This document shows, piece after piece, positions 44,352 to 54,395 of a stretch of DNA of 64,000 bases. Source of the stretch: Anniella stebbinsi (taxonomy: Eukaryota; Chordata; Lepidosauria; Squamata; Anniellidae); assembly GCA_029215795.1 (NCBI GenBank), contig JARDYH010000005.1, positions 34,850,001 through 34,914,000 on the forward strand, written 5' to 3'. The notes beneath the pieces were generated by a model, which was given only the letters and a program-made list of their open reading frames with translations, made no database searches and had not been told where the DNA came from. A program made the position numbers and the translations under genes. Positions within the stretch are counted from its first letter, which is position 1. Each line of letters starts with the position of its first letter.

Positions 44352-45330
44352 TAGAGACGTGAAGACCCGCAAAAAAACTGGAAAAATTCAGGGGAAAATA
44401 TTTTTTTTCCATTTTTTTCCCCTGAAGACTTTTTTTGGCTTTTTTTCTGAAAAACTGGAAAAATTGGGGGGGGGGGGAATGAAGAAAAAACAGATTATGG
44501 AATGTTTTATTTTAGCATGATGCATAAAATGTTCAAGACAAGGTGTTTATATATTTGCTTCTCCAAAAGATTTCTAAAAACTATGTACAGTATCAGATTA
44601 TTACAATTTCTGTACACTGAGGACAAGCAAGTCCTAGGTTGCAAACTGAGACTACAGCTCTCAAATACAAGAGCAAGATGCATTTCTGCCTCTAGGGAGC
44701 ACTGCCATTGAAGCAGAGACTGAAACTGATAGTGATAGCAATAGCTCAGAAAATGAATCAGATTAAATTTCATGCATATTCATTGAATCTTGGTCTCCCT
44801 TTTTCTCAGTTCTTTTTATGGGAACGGGTGCTTTATGTCTGCTTGGCACTGTAGAAGAGGACTATCAAAGACATAAATATTTTTCCTTGTTACTAATGTT
44901 AATGGTTTCTTCTGTTTGTTTTTTTAATTGTTTTTTGCCTGCTCCTCATAAACTGGCAAAACCAAAGAGGTTCTTTACAGTTCAAGTGTTCCTTACAGTT
45001 CAGGAGCTTGTAGCTGCATTTGTGTGTGTGTGTGTGTTTTAAAAAAAGGTAAAAATTAAAAAAAGTAAATTCAATTTATAATAATTGCTTGAATGCGCTA
45101 TACTTTTAATATACCAAATGTGATAATTGCATGCCAAACCAACTTGTACATAACTACATTTTATGTTCCTAAAGTAACAAAGTGACTTTCAATCTTTAAA
45201 AAGTGCTAATATTCCATTTTTTCATTTTTTCCAAACATTTCCATTTTTTTCCCGAACCTCCCCCCCCCCCCCAAAAAAAAACCAGGGTTTTTTCATGGCT
45301 TCAAAAAATTTCAGAAATTTTACATCTCTA
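44352..45330. mobile_element. Nonautonomous hAT element with TAGAGAYGT ends
   Basis: Starts TAGAGACGTGAAGA and ends TTTTACATCTCTA, with a perfect 8-bp target duplication ATCCTGGG (44344-44351 and 45331-45338). Both ends are purine/pyrimidine-biased: AAAACTGGAAAAATTC and GGGGAAAATATTTTTTTTCC at the left, TTTTTTCCAAACATTTCC and CCATTTTTTTCCCGAACC at the right. The interior, about 44500-45190, is unrelated AT-rich sequence. It includes a short acidic reading ending ETETDSDSNSSENESD then a stop (about 44653-44766), of unknown origin. No complete transposase is present; the element may be an internally deleted derivative. Confidence 0.88.
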
Positions 45331-45515
45331 ATCCTGGGACATTCTCACAAGAGATGCTAAAAACAGTATTTGAATTTCCCACGTATGTAGACTGAATGTA
45401 GGGGGAGAGCTTCTTGGGCCAGAAAATACACTTACAATCAACTTTCCTCCAGTTACTACTAAAGCTGCATTAACAATGTTTAGAAGTGAAACAACAGGAA
45501 GCGGAAGGTTTTCTT

Positions 45516-45668
45516 AGGCCAGATCTACACCTTGTGTCAAATCATTATGAATATGGAATAAAAAGCAGGCTATGAACACTATGAAAGTGTTATATGGAAT
45601 GTGGATTGTGCCCCAACAGTTATCAGTGCACTTCGATACCGCTATAAAGTAGTAGTCTAGATCTAGCC
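45516..45668. repeat. Short MITE, GCAGGATATAACAC family, complete copy
   Basis: Starts GGCCAGATCTACACC just inside 45517 and ends GTCTAGATCTAGCC, an inverted pair. The body has AAAAAGCAGGCTATGAACAC, GTGCCCCAACAGTTATCAGT and ACCGCTATAAAGTAGTAG. No clear target duplication; a 3-bp one (TTA/ATA) is possible but not exact. Confidence 0.75.
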
Positions 45669-45772
45669 ATAGTATCACTTGTAAAACCATCTTCTAGGAC
45701 AATATACATGATATTTTTCATGTGGTAAACTCACCACAATTTGACTGTAAAGACCATTTCTAAGGTAGACAC

Positions 45773-46269
45773 TAGGGCTGTGCACGGACCCCCCGATCTG
45801 ATCTGGATCCCGATCTGGGAGGTCCGGATCGGGTCCGATCTGACCAGTGTCGGATCGGGCCCGATCTGATCTGCCTCGGATCTGGATCCAGATCTGCTCC
45901 GGGCCCATGCAGAGCCCTCCCTCCCACTCTCCCTGCTCCCTCCCTCCCTCCCCCCAATTGCCCTGCTTACCTGCTGCTTCCTCTGCAATCATCCTGTCAT
46001 TGTCTTCCGTCCTTGCTGTGGGCCGCCACATTTCCTGGTCGCGCCGGGTGATGACGTTACCCGCCACGACCAGGAAATGTGGCGGCCCACAGCGAGGACG
46101 AAAGACGATGACAGGATGATTGTGGAGGAGGCAGCAGGTAAGCAGGGCGATTGTGGGAGGGAGGGAGAGAGCGAAGAGAGCGGGAGGGCTCTGTATGGAC
46201 CCGGAGCAGATCCAGATCGCAGATCTGATCCAGATTCAGGATCCAGATCCAGATCCGGACACAGCCCTA
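45773..46269 (+). mobile_element. Nonautonomous hAT-type element, GATCC-rich family, small member
   Basis: Starts TAGGGCTGTGCACGGACC and ends GACACAGCCCTA, with a perfect 8-bp target duplication GTAGACAC (45765-45772 and 46270-46277). Both halves contain GATCTGGATCC repeats. The central palindrome joins GTGGGCCGCCACATTTCCTG and CAGGAAATGTGGCGGCCCAC through GGGTGATGACGTTACCC. At 497 bp it is the shortest member and shows the basic architecture: terminal GATC cluster, purine-rich spacer, central palindrome, spacer, cluster. Confidence 0.9.
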
Positions 46270-46563
46270 GTAGACACCTAAGATTTTATTAAGCAAAAAT
46301 GTTAACTTTTCCCGGGTTAACATAGCCCTTAGTTCGATACAGTGAAACCTTCAAGAAAACTAACACAGCTGTCAAGAGCTGGACACATTGTACCCTCCCT
46401 GTCTGTGTGAAACCATGTCATGGTGCCCCCCTATGCCCCCCTGAAGGAGGGGTCAGTCCACTCCATTCCCCTGAGGGGGACTGCCTCACAGCAGGGGAAG
46501 GGGACAGATGTACAACTCAATCCCTCAGTTTCCTAATCACCCCTGGCTCCAAGCTGTATGCAC

Positions 46564-48146
46564 TAGGGATGTGCACTGGATCGGACCCAATCCACGATCC
46601 GAGTCCGGTCCAGTGGGAAATCGGATAAATTATCCGATTTCCGATCCCGCAGCTGGATCGGCCGATCCAATCCGAACCGGTCCGAAAAAGCTCCGAACCG
46701 GTTCGGCGGATCGGCGGATCGGCGGGCGCCCACTGGCGCCCACCGCCGCTTCCATTGGCGGGCGCCAGCGGGCGCCCGCCGATGAAAGTGGACAGCGGGG
46801 GGGGGGAGGAGGGGGGCACTTACCTTCTCGGCCCGGTGGCTCCCGTCCGGCGCCGGCGCCTACTACTACTAGCAGGCTCCGCGGCCTGCTCTAGGGTGGC
46901 GCGCCGGGTGATGTCATCACCCGGCGCGCTACTCTAGAGCAGGCCGCGGAGCCTGCTGGTAGTAGTAGGCGCCGGCGCCGGACGGGAGCCACCGGGCCGG
47001 GAAGGTAAGGAGGGGGTGCGTGGAGGGGAGGAGGGGGTGCGCGGAGGGGGGAGGGGGGAGGGGGGCCCTTACCTGCCCGGCCCGGCGGCTCCCGTCCGGC
47101 GCCGGCGCCTACTACTCCCAGCAGGCTCCGCGGCCTGCTCTAGGGTGGCGCGCCGGGTGATGTCATCACCCGGCGCGCTACTCTAGAGCAGGCCGCGGAG
47201 CCTGCTGGAAGTAGTAGGCGCCGGCGCCGGACGGGAGCCGCCGGGCCGGGAAGGTAAGGAGGGGGTGCGTGGAGGGGAGGAGGGGGCGCGCGGAGGGGGG
47301 AGGGGGGAGGGGGGCCCTTACCTGCCCGGCCCGGCGGCTCCCGTCCGGCACCGGCGCCTACTACTCCCAGCAGGCTCCGCGGCCTGCTCTAGGGTGGCGC
47401 GCCGGGTGATGTCATCACCCGGCGCGCTACTCTAGAGCAGGCCGCGGAGCCTGCTGGAAGTAGTAGGCGCCGGCGCCGGACGGGAGCCGCCGGGCCGGGA
47501 AGGTAAGGAGGGGGTGCGTGGAGGGGAGGAGGGGGCGCGCGGAGGGGGGAGGGGGGAGGGGGGCCCTTACCTGCCCGGCCCGGCGGCTCCCGTCCGGCGC
47601 CAGCGCCTACTACTACCAGCAGGCTCCGCGGCCTGCTCCAGGGTGGCGCGCCGGGTGATGTCATCACCCGGCGCGCTACTCGAGAGTAGGCCGCGGAGCC
47701 CGCTGGTAGTAGCCGCCGGCGCCGGACGGGCCGAGAAGATAAGCAGTGGCAGGGAAGGGGGCTTACCCCCCCCCCGGAGCCGTCCGCTTCTATCCGCTGG
47801 CGCCCGCGGGCGCCAGCGGATGGAAGCGGGCGGCCCCAGGGGGGGTAGGGAGCGCGGGGGAGGGGGTTTACCTGCCGGGGCCGTCCACAGCGGACGGCCC
47901 CGGGGGGGGGAGGGAGTTAGGCCCCCCCTTACCCACCCGCCGCCATTTCTTCCTCATAGACTTGCATTGCAATGCAAGTCTATGGGGAAAAAAATGGCGG
48001 CCGATCCAAAAATGTACGATTTTTGGGTCAGGATCGGACTCGATCCGGTCCGGGGGGCCTCCGATTTTGTCCGAACCGGTCCGGGACAAAATTGGAGGTC
48101 CCGATCCGGGTCCCGATCCGATCCGGGGGGTCCGTGCACACCCCTA
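46564..48146 (-). mobile_element. Nonautonomous hAT-type element, GATCC-rich family, copy with tandem palindromes
   Basis: Starts TAGGGATGTGCACTGGATCG and ends GGTCCGTGCACACCCCTA, with a perfect 8-bp target duplication GTATGCAC (46556-46563 and 48147-48154). End types are in the order of the copy at 15514, hence minus orientation. Between the ends lie a GCCAATGGAAGC-type module, four 249-bp GC-rich palindromic units, and the ACTTGCATTGCAATGCAAGT foldback near 47959-47978. Very high GC and CpG content. The large open frames inside are consequences of GC-richness, not genes. Confidence 0.92.
46820..47735. repeat. Four tandem 249-bp palindromic units
   Basis: The palindrome core ATGTCATCAC recurs at 46911, 47160, 47409 and 47658, exactly 249 bases apart. 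Each unit is an inverted repeat reaching from CCCGTCCGGCGCCGGCGCC to its mirror GGCGCCGGCGCCGGACGGGA, with GCCTGCTCTAGGGTGGCGCG arms near the centre. Units are joined by a GGGAAGGTAAGGAGGGGG linker and a purine-rich spacer. The fourth unit is diverged at its right edge (CTCGAGAGTAGGCC). Confidence 0.93.
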
Positions 48147-48154
48147 GTATGCAC

Positions 48155-48784
48155 TACAAAATGATGTACTAGTTAGAGATGTCTGCCCCTAGTGGCCAAA
48201 AATATTACTGCAGGCTTCAACCACACTGACCTATTTAAATCAATTGAAATTAATGTGTTTTAGAAATGAATTAACTACAAAGTGCACACCTTAGTCCCCT
48301 TAGTATGAATGCCAAGTTTCAGGTGTCTAGGTTGTATGATCTTTCACATCTGTTCTATGACAAGGATGGACTGACAGATGGCTGGATGGACAGGCAGACA
48401 CACGTTCCTCTTTCATTATTATTGATACCATGCCATGCACACAAAAAAGCAGCAAACTGTGAATGCCAGAGACATGTGTTTGGAAATAAGCATCATATGG
48501 AGACACTCATCAGAAAGCCAGGATTGGCTGCAGTTCCTCATTGAACGCACAATCAACAGTCAAACCCAGCTTGATGCCATGTAATGGGTGAAATGGCCCT
48601 AATTTGGGCATGGAAACTCATGCTTTGCATGAGTGCTTTGCACATTGCAGCTTGTCACCTCCTCAGTCAAACCCCTTTTCAAAACTTTCCCAGGACGTGG
48701 TGAGTAAACCTGTGTCAAACACGCAGAAGGCCACCACTCCAAAATCGAGGGGAGAAGAAAATTCACATCCTCAGCTGCCTCCTT
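48155..48784. other. Anonymous DNA
   Basis: No gene or repeat recognised; a short TGGATGGACAGGCAGACA-like run lies near 48382-48400. Confidence 0.4.
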
Positions 48785-49115
48785 AAGTGAAGAAGGCCAG
48801 GCCAGATTTGTCCATTTAGCCCAGTACTGTCTGCTCTGTCTGGCAGCTGCTCTCTAGGTCCTAGGCAGACAGGGTTCTTCCCTACGATCTTCAACATGAT
48901 GCTTTTAAATGGATCCAGTTTCCAGAGGGTAGCTATGTCAGTCTATTGCAGCAAAAATCTTGTTTTTGTCTTGTGACACCTGAAAGATTGGCACATTCAT
49001 TCTGGCATCAGCTTTCATGGATTATAGCCCACTTGATCAGAAGCATGGAGTATGCCAGGGATGGAGCCTTCTGCTTGCAAATCAGGTGCTCTACTACTGA
49101 GCTACAGTCCCTGGC
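48785..49115 (-). mobile_element. tRNA-Ala-derived SINE (type B), antisense, interrupted
   Basis: The left part (TTGTCCATTTAGCCCAGTAC, GGCAGCTGCTCTCTAGG) and right part (TGCCAGGGATGGAGCCTTCT, GGTGCTCTACTACTGAGCTA) are the body and head of one antisense SINE. They are separated by an unrelated insertion at about 48915-49048. Confidence 0.75.
48915..49048. repeat. Dispersed repeat inserted in a SINE
   Basis: TTTCCAGAGGGTAGCTATGT, CAGTCTATTGCAGCAAAAAT, GCACATTCATTCTGGCATCA and TTGATCAGAAGCATGGAG match a widespread reptilian repeat ending in a CATAAGCTTTCGTGG / CACTTCATCAGATGCATGG-like sequence that I recognise from general knowledge. Exact boundaries are uncertain. Confidence 0.6.
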
Positions 49116-49281
49116 ACCACTTGAAGAATTCTAATGAAAATCAATACCAGAAGCTGTACATTGCTTATGGTAAACCCACACCTACCTTGGTGAAATCATG
49201 AATGCACAAAGCACATTCTTTTTTCTTTGGGGCAAACAGCACTATCTTGAAATGCAAATTGTAGCAATTGATTAGGGACTA

Positions 49282-49433
49282 GGCCAGATCTACGCCTCGT
49301 GTCAAATACTGACGAATGTGGAATAAAAAGCAGGATATAACACTATGAAAGTGGTATATGGGATGTGGATTGTGCCCCAACAGTTATCAGTGCACTTCAG
49401 TTCCGCTATAAAGCAGTAGTGTAGATCTAGCCC
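49282..49433. repeat. Short MITE, GCAGGATATAACAC family, complete copy
   Basis: GGCCAGATCTACGCC at the left and GTGTAGATCTAGCC at the right are inverted. The body contains GAATAAAAAGCAGGATATAA and GTGCCCCAACAGTTATCAGT. Close in sequence to 45516-45668. Confidence 0.78.
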
Positions 49434-50167
49434 TTATGATCCCAAAATGCCAAGAGATATGTAGAGCCTGCAGCCTACAATCCACTTCTTCCAAAGCAGC
49501 ACTGTTGGCTGGATAAGACCACTTCGGAGCAAATAGGTTAAGCATTGCAGTTACAGGCTATAATTGGCTTTGGCAGGATATTTGAGTATGACCCAAGCTA
49601 TCCCCCGATTAAATTGTGGGAGGAGAGAAGGAGGAATTCCTAAGCAAGAAGGGCCTCAATTCATGCAATTGGGCTGTATCATAAGAAGCTACTTTTTAAA
49701 AAGGTTTTTCAATTCTTTCATATCACACGTGCACCTTTGAGCCATCCCTCGACCTTTGTGGGTCATGAAGATGGCAGGAGATTGTACAAGAACTCAGATG
49801 ATGGGGGAAATGGGGTTCTGGCACCGTGAGCAGGTCCAAGGATGAATTATGGTGATCCCTGGCTCAAATGAAGTGGTGCCTTTGCCTTCCCAAGCATGAT
49901 GTGTTCCAGGAATGTGCAACATGCACCTACAATGTGAGTATATTGTTTCCTGCTTGCTAACAATCCCTAAATATACTTGGTGGTGCTGACAATTGACCAG
50001 TGCATAGTGTGTGTGCTCATCTGTCACCAGGCTCAAGTCTTTGTCCTGCAAATATGACATTCCTGGTGTTGCCAAGCACACATTGCTACTGGAAACAGAG
50101 ATTAATATTTAAGCCCGTATTCATGTCCACTGAGGGCTGAGGGCCAAAACCTTTCCTTTGAACTCTA
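49434..50167. other. Intergenic DNA, no gene recognised
   Basis: Anonymous sequence; overlapping minus-strand frames of up to 95 codons have no recognisable domain. Confidence 0.4.
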
Positions 50168-50412
50168 TACCAGTGTGGTGTAGTGGCTAAAGAGTTGGAC
50201 TGGGAGTCAGGAGATCTGGGTTCTAGTCCCCACTTGGTCATAGAAACCCACTGGGTGACTTTGGGCCTGTCACAGACTCTCAGCACAGCCTACCTCACAG
50301 GGTTGTTGTTGTTGTGAGGATAAAAATGGAGAGGAGGTGGAAGATGTACATTGCCTTGGGTTACTTGGAGGAAAAAAGAGGGATATAAATGCAATAATAA
50401 ATAAATAAATAA
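50168..50412 (+). mobile_element. tRNA-derived SINE (type A), full length
   Basis: Head TACCAGTGTGGTGTAGTGGC with box A, GATCTGGGTTCTAGTCCCC as box B, body CCCACTGGGTGACTTTGGGC, tail CATTGCCTTGGGTTACTTGG and AGAGGGATATAAATGCAATA, then (AATA)n. Closest to the copy at 28551. Confidence 0.9.
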
Positions 50413-50917
50413 TCCTGAGGATCTCTTATGATGCCCTGAATGTATGGTTAGCCAGCTTTGCCTTCCTTTTTCTTGTGTGATTACCCAATTGTCTCCTGTG
50501 CATTTTAGAAGCCATTAGCTTAAACTGGATTGGAAATGTGAAGATGGGGTAGCTCCAAGCAACTTTCAGTTGTTGCCATTGATCATCTGATGCATGCATA
50601 ACTCATGGGTCTTTAATGTCAAATTACAGTAATTTTCAGCTCTGCTTTAGCCAAAATGTTTATTCACATTACAAAAGCCTCTTTCCCACAGTTTCTTCTG
50701 CATTTACACTGATCAGGCATTAACACGGGGTTTGGGTGTACACACCATTGATTCTCCTGATCCCATGGTTACTCCGTTGCACCAAGGAACTATTGGGTTG
50801 GATCCAGATTTAGGTGTGTACACTGGGGCTGGTAGAAACAGATTTCCTTGCCCCTTCCTCCCCATGGCAGTCCCTCCAGCCTGCCTCAGTTCATACCTTG
50901 CCGTGTAAAGGTCATAG
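50413..50917. other. Anonymous DNA
   Basis: No gene, RNA or named repeat recognised. Confidence 0.4.
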
Positions 50918-51112
50918 GAATATTGGAAGCTGCCTTATACTGAAGCAGAGCATTGGTCCATCTAGACCAGTATTGCCACAATTGATCGGCAGTACCAGCT
51001 CTCCAGGGTTTCAGGCAGGGGCTCTTCCAACCCTACCTGAAGAGGCTGGGGATCGAACTTGGGACCTTCTGTGTGCAGAGCACATGTTCTACCACTGAGC
51101 CACGCCCCCTCC
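50918..51112 (-). mobile_element. tRNA-Ala-derived SINE (type B), antisense, nearly full length
   Basis: TTGGAAGCTGCCTTATACTG, TTGGTCCATCTAGACCAGTA, CTCTCCAGGGTTTCAGGCAG, GGGGATCGAACTTGGGACCT and CATGTTCTACCACTGAGCCA run through body, box B and box A in antisense. This is the most complete antisense copy. Confidence 0.9.
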
Positions 51113-51574
51113 CTAATTGTCCCCTACTTGTGCAAGGTTCCCAATTACAGAGAGAATTCTAAGCACGTTCAGCCAAAAGCTCTTAGAACCCCCTTCAAAT
51201 CTTCATGCTCAACATACAAAGGCCTCCAGCAGAGATGGGGATTTGGGAGTGGGATAGGGATAGGGATAGGGTGCTTGAAAGAGCTACTGCAAGTTCTATC
51301 CACTTTCGCTAGAAAATGAAAATGCCATAGGCATTGGTTCGTTTTCCAATTGCATTCAGTGGGGAAGTCATCTGAGGCTTTGGAAAACAAGAGGTTTGTC
51401 TTCATGGCATCGGGTTGGCGTCACCTCCTTCTTCAACCCTGTGCTTTCCCTACCGCCTCCCTCTTCAACTCCTCGAGGAGGAAGCATGAGGTTTCTGAGC
51501 TGCCCCTGCCCTCTTCCTGATGGAAGATGACCCAATTGCTGGTCGCCTTCCACCAGGCACTGTCCCCAGGGTTG

Positions 51575-51755
51575 ACCCAGGATTGGCCCCAGAGTGACAT
51601 CACACAACGTAAGCACCATGTTGTCATTGCTCCATTTCAAAAAGTCGGAGTAAATCCCTGACTTTTTCAAAACGCAGCATCGCGGAGAAGCCCCACAATG
51701 GCTGTGACACATCACAGATCTACAGCTACTGCAGGGATTTCCCTGCATATAGGCA
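51575..51755. repeat. Diverged GC-rich foldback repeat
   Basis: Shares AAAAAGTCGGAGTAAATCC-like and CTACTGCAGGGATTTCCC segments with 42188-42330. TCACACAACGTAAGC and GGCTGTGACACATCAC may be remnants of its arms. Boundaries are approximate. Confidence 0.45.
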
Positions 51756-52290
51756 GCCCCAAGATGAAATATGATGTCAGTCCAAGCCTCCGAACTAGGA
51801 TGACCTAATTATTCGAGCCAATGAGGTGGATTCTGAACAGGAGAAAAAGCCACCAAGAATTCTGTTAAAGGTATATCTGTGCTTGAGGAAGCCAATCTTC
51901 ATCAGCTCTTATTACCTGGGTGTTTCCAGATAAAGCTTTTAGGGTGGAGTCACACTGCCTCATTCAAGGGATTTTATGGGAGCTCCAGATGATATCGCCT
52001 TCCATTTGTAGCCCTCCTGTGCTATCCAACCACTTCTTCTGTCTTTTTGCTTACCAGGAAAAAAAAAAACCTGCCAAGGGGGAAAAAAGTCAAAATAGCT
52101 GCTCCATGCCTTTGGAGCGTTAACACTTGCAACCCTCCATCTGAAAGCAAGCGAGTCTGATCTGCACTTTTTAGACTAACATGCACAGCAGCGCTTAGCA
52201 ACCCACCAGCTTTCACGCTTCTGTGCATGTTGTGATGTAATCCCTGGCAGTTTACACATTTCACAACACACATTTCAATAGGTATTTTGA
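51756..52290. other. Anonymous DNA
   Basis: No gene or named repeat recognised. Confidence 0.4.
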
Positions 52291-52356
52291 GAGAAGAAGA
52301 AGAAGAAGAAGAAGAAGAAGAAGAAGAAGAAGAAGAAGAAGAAGAAGAAGAAGAAG
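52291..52356. repeat. (GAA)n microsatellite
   Basis: About 22 uninterrupted AGA/GAA units. Long homopurine GAA tracts can form triplexes (established for GAA·TTC repeats). The run produces a poly-Ser frame on the minus strand that is not a gene. Confidence 0.97.
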
Positions 52357-52736
52357 GGCAGAAAGGGAACAGAATTATGGGGACAGCATGCAAAAGTTCA
52401 GTTTGGGCCATCCCTAATCTGTACACATCCATAGCTTTCCCAGTTCTTTGACCCCTTCTGGAGAATTTCTCCCCATCTTCTAGACATGTTTCTCGTGGAA
52501 CTCAATAGTTTTGTTTACATGCACCTCTGGATTAATCAGGCTATTATTTGGACATGTGGGAAAGCTTAGCTATCTCGCACAACAATGCACTCAACCAGGC
52601 AGAAATGTTTTAGTGCGAAGTATTCTAATATGCATGTTCTGCACATCATGCTGCTGAGGCTTTATTGGCTGGCAGGGGAAGGAAGTTGTGAGAGAAGACA
52701 AGAGAATTTGGGACCTTTCTCTGTAAAGTTCTGTGC

Positions 52737-52737
52737 A

Positions 52738-52786
<49 letters not shown>
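52737..52786. repeat. (AAT)n microsatellite
   Basis: About 16 AAT units, followed by a short CATCAT run; adjacent to a GTT/GGT-rich stretch at 52848-52905. Confidence 0.95.
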
Positions 52787-52919
52787 TCATCATCATCTCT
52801 GGGCAGCATCCACAGCTTGGCCCATTTTGCCATGAAAAGCCAAAAAATGTGTTGCTGTTGCTGTTGTCGTTGTTGTTGTTTGTGGTGGTTGTGGTTGTGG
52901 TTGTTTCATGTGAGATCCT

Positions 52920-53235
52920 TTAAAGAAGCAATGAAAAAGAGCAAAGCCAGCTGAGCCTTAGCAGAGCTCCAAAGCATGGCCAAAATCCTTGCCAGTTCTC
53001 TTCTTTATACGAAGGTGTCTCAAAGGGCCTTTTTATATATTTTAGTTGCTACCTATGTCAAAGAGCTATTTCCTCAATCTATTTTCAAGTCTGGATTAGC
53101 CAGGGCTTTTTTTACGGGCTGGCACAATGTACTGCAGCGAAAGGGAAATGCCAATGGAATAGCTTTCAACGTCAGCCAATCCCCAACGATTCACTGGCTG
53201 TGTTAAAGTTTCCTTCGAGACCAGTGACCATGTAA
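52920..53235. other. Candidate conserved noncoding stretch
   Basis: Non-repetitive, with words such as TTTTTATATATTTTAGTTGC, GGCTGGCACAATGTACTGCA and AACGTCAGCCAATCCCC, and no match to any family in the window. A 76-codon frame crosses it without recognisable domain. Conservation is inferred only from texture. Confidence 0.25.
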
Positions 53236-53486
53236 GTAACACAGCACAGAAGTACTGTGACTCAGCAAGGCAAACGGGAGGATGTGAGGATTACTCACAG
53301 GGACCAGAGAGGGTCTGCTGTATCTAGCTATTTATAGGCAAAGGCAGCAGCAGGACCAATAGGCTTTTGTGCCTCCCATCCATCAATGATTGGTACAATT
53401 CATGGATATACCTTCTCGGAATATTTTGCTGCCTGATTCCAGAAGTGGTGTGAGTGGTTGTAGAGAGATAGGGCATCAGCCAATGT

Positions 53487-53612
53487 TTAGAGCAGCCTTC
53501 CCAACCTGGTATCCGTCAGAAATTTTGAACTACAACTCCCATCATCCCTGATCATTGTGGCTGGGGCTGATGGGAGTTGTACTTTGAAACATCAGGTTAG
53601 GGAAGGCTGGTA
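53487..53612. repeat. Foldback MITE (AACTACAACTCCCATCATCC family)
   Basis: The left AGCAGCCTTCCCAACCTGGT and AACTACAACTCCCATCATCC pair with the right GGGGCTGATGGGAGTTGTAC and GGTTAGGGAAGGCTGGTAT around a short centre. Nearly complete, 126 bp. Confidence 0.85.
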
Positions 53613-53654
53613 TAGAGGGAAAGGGCTGATGATACTGGGTGTTCTGAAGTCCTC

Positions 53655-53681
53655 TGTATGTGTGTGTGTGTGTGTGTGTGT
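53655..53681. repeat. (GT)n microsatellite
   Basis: About 13 GT units. Confidence 0.93.
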
Positions 53682-53763
53682 TCTCAATACTTCTATGAGG
53701 CAATAGAAGCATGAATGTTTTTAAATCCAAAGATCATTCTGAAGACTACAGTATATATCTAGA

Positions 53764-53942
53764 GCATCCTTCGCAACATGGATCCCTCCAGAAGTTTTCA
53801 TCTAGAACTCTTATCAGCCACAGACAGCATTGTCAATGGTCAGGGATGATGAGGCTTACAACCCCCTTCATCCCTGACCATTGACCGTGCTGGCTGTAAC
53901 TGATGAGAGTTCTAGTTTCCAGGTTGGGGCAAGCTGCTCTAG
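53764..53942. repeat. Foldback MITE, larger diverged copy
   Basis: AGCATCCTTCGCAACATGGA at the left and CCAGGTTGGGGCAAGCTGCT at the right are the termini. The middle holds GTCAATGGTCAGGGATGATG and its mirror CATCCCTGACCATTGACCGT, giving an extra inner foldback. Related to the copy at 53487. Confidence 0.75.
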
Positions 53943-53983
53943 AACATGTTGACTTAAGTAGGTAGATAGATGCAATAGGAAAA

Positions 53984-54395
53984 AAATATTTATTTATTTA
54001 TTTATTTATTGCATTTCTATACCGCCCAAGCTCTCTGGGCTGTTTGCAAAACTTAAAACCATGAAAACCATTCAAAATATAAAACAAACAGCATGATAAA
54101 AACATAATAGAAAGTACAATATGAAAGCACAATCAGGATAAAACTGAGTAGCAATGCAGAAATTAGTACAGATTTAAAACACAAATTTAAAACAGTAAAG
54201 TTAAAAATTAAGTTGATAAACTGTTAAAATACTGAGAAAATAAAAAGGTCTTCACCTGGCATCCAGGCAAACCTCTCTAAGGAGCTCATTCCACAACCGA
54301 GGTGCCTCAGCAGAGAAGGCCCTCCTCCTGGTAGCCAACTGCCTCACTTCCTTTAGCAGGGGCTCACGGAGAAGGACCTCTGAGGACCTTTTGCG
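53984..54395 (-). mobile_element. L2/CR1-like LINE 3' end, antisense
   Basis: Minus strand: a coding tail with GGTTGTGGAATGAGCTCC (an LWNEL-like motif) and GGCCTTCTCTGCTGAGGC (AFSAE), then an AT-rich 3' UTR, then TTGGGCGGTATAGAAATGCA and (AATA)n at 53984-54012. This is a different LINE subfamily from the 18829/38800/56349 set. It defines the tail found alone at 28465 and 35751. Confidence 0.8.

Noticed and set aside
46820..47735. CRISPR-like array
   Set aside because: Units are 249 bp, are long palindromes in direct tandem without short spacers, and the DNA is eukaryotic.
47514..48164. 216-codon open frame rich in Gly, Arg, Ala, Pro
   Set aside because: Lies entirely in palindromic GC-rich transposon modules and runs through the transposon end; composition alone explains it.
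51240..51275. Interstitial telomere repeat
   Set aside because: The repeat is GGGATA, three to four units, not the vertebrate TTAGGG.
52022..52432. Poly-serine protein on the minus strand
   Set aside because: The serine run is the translation of the (GAA)n microsatellite.
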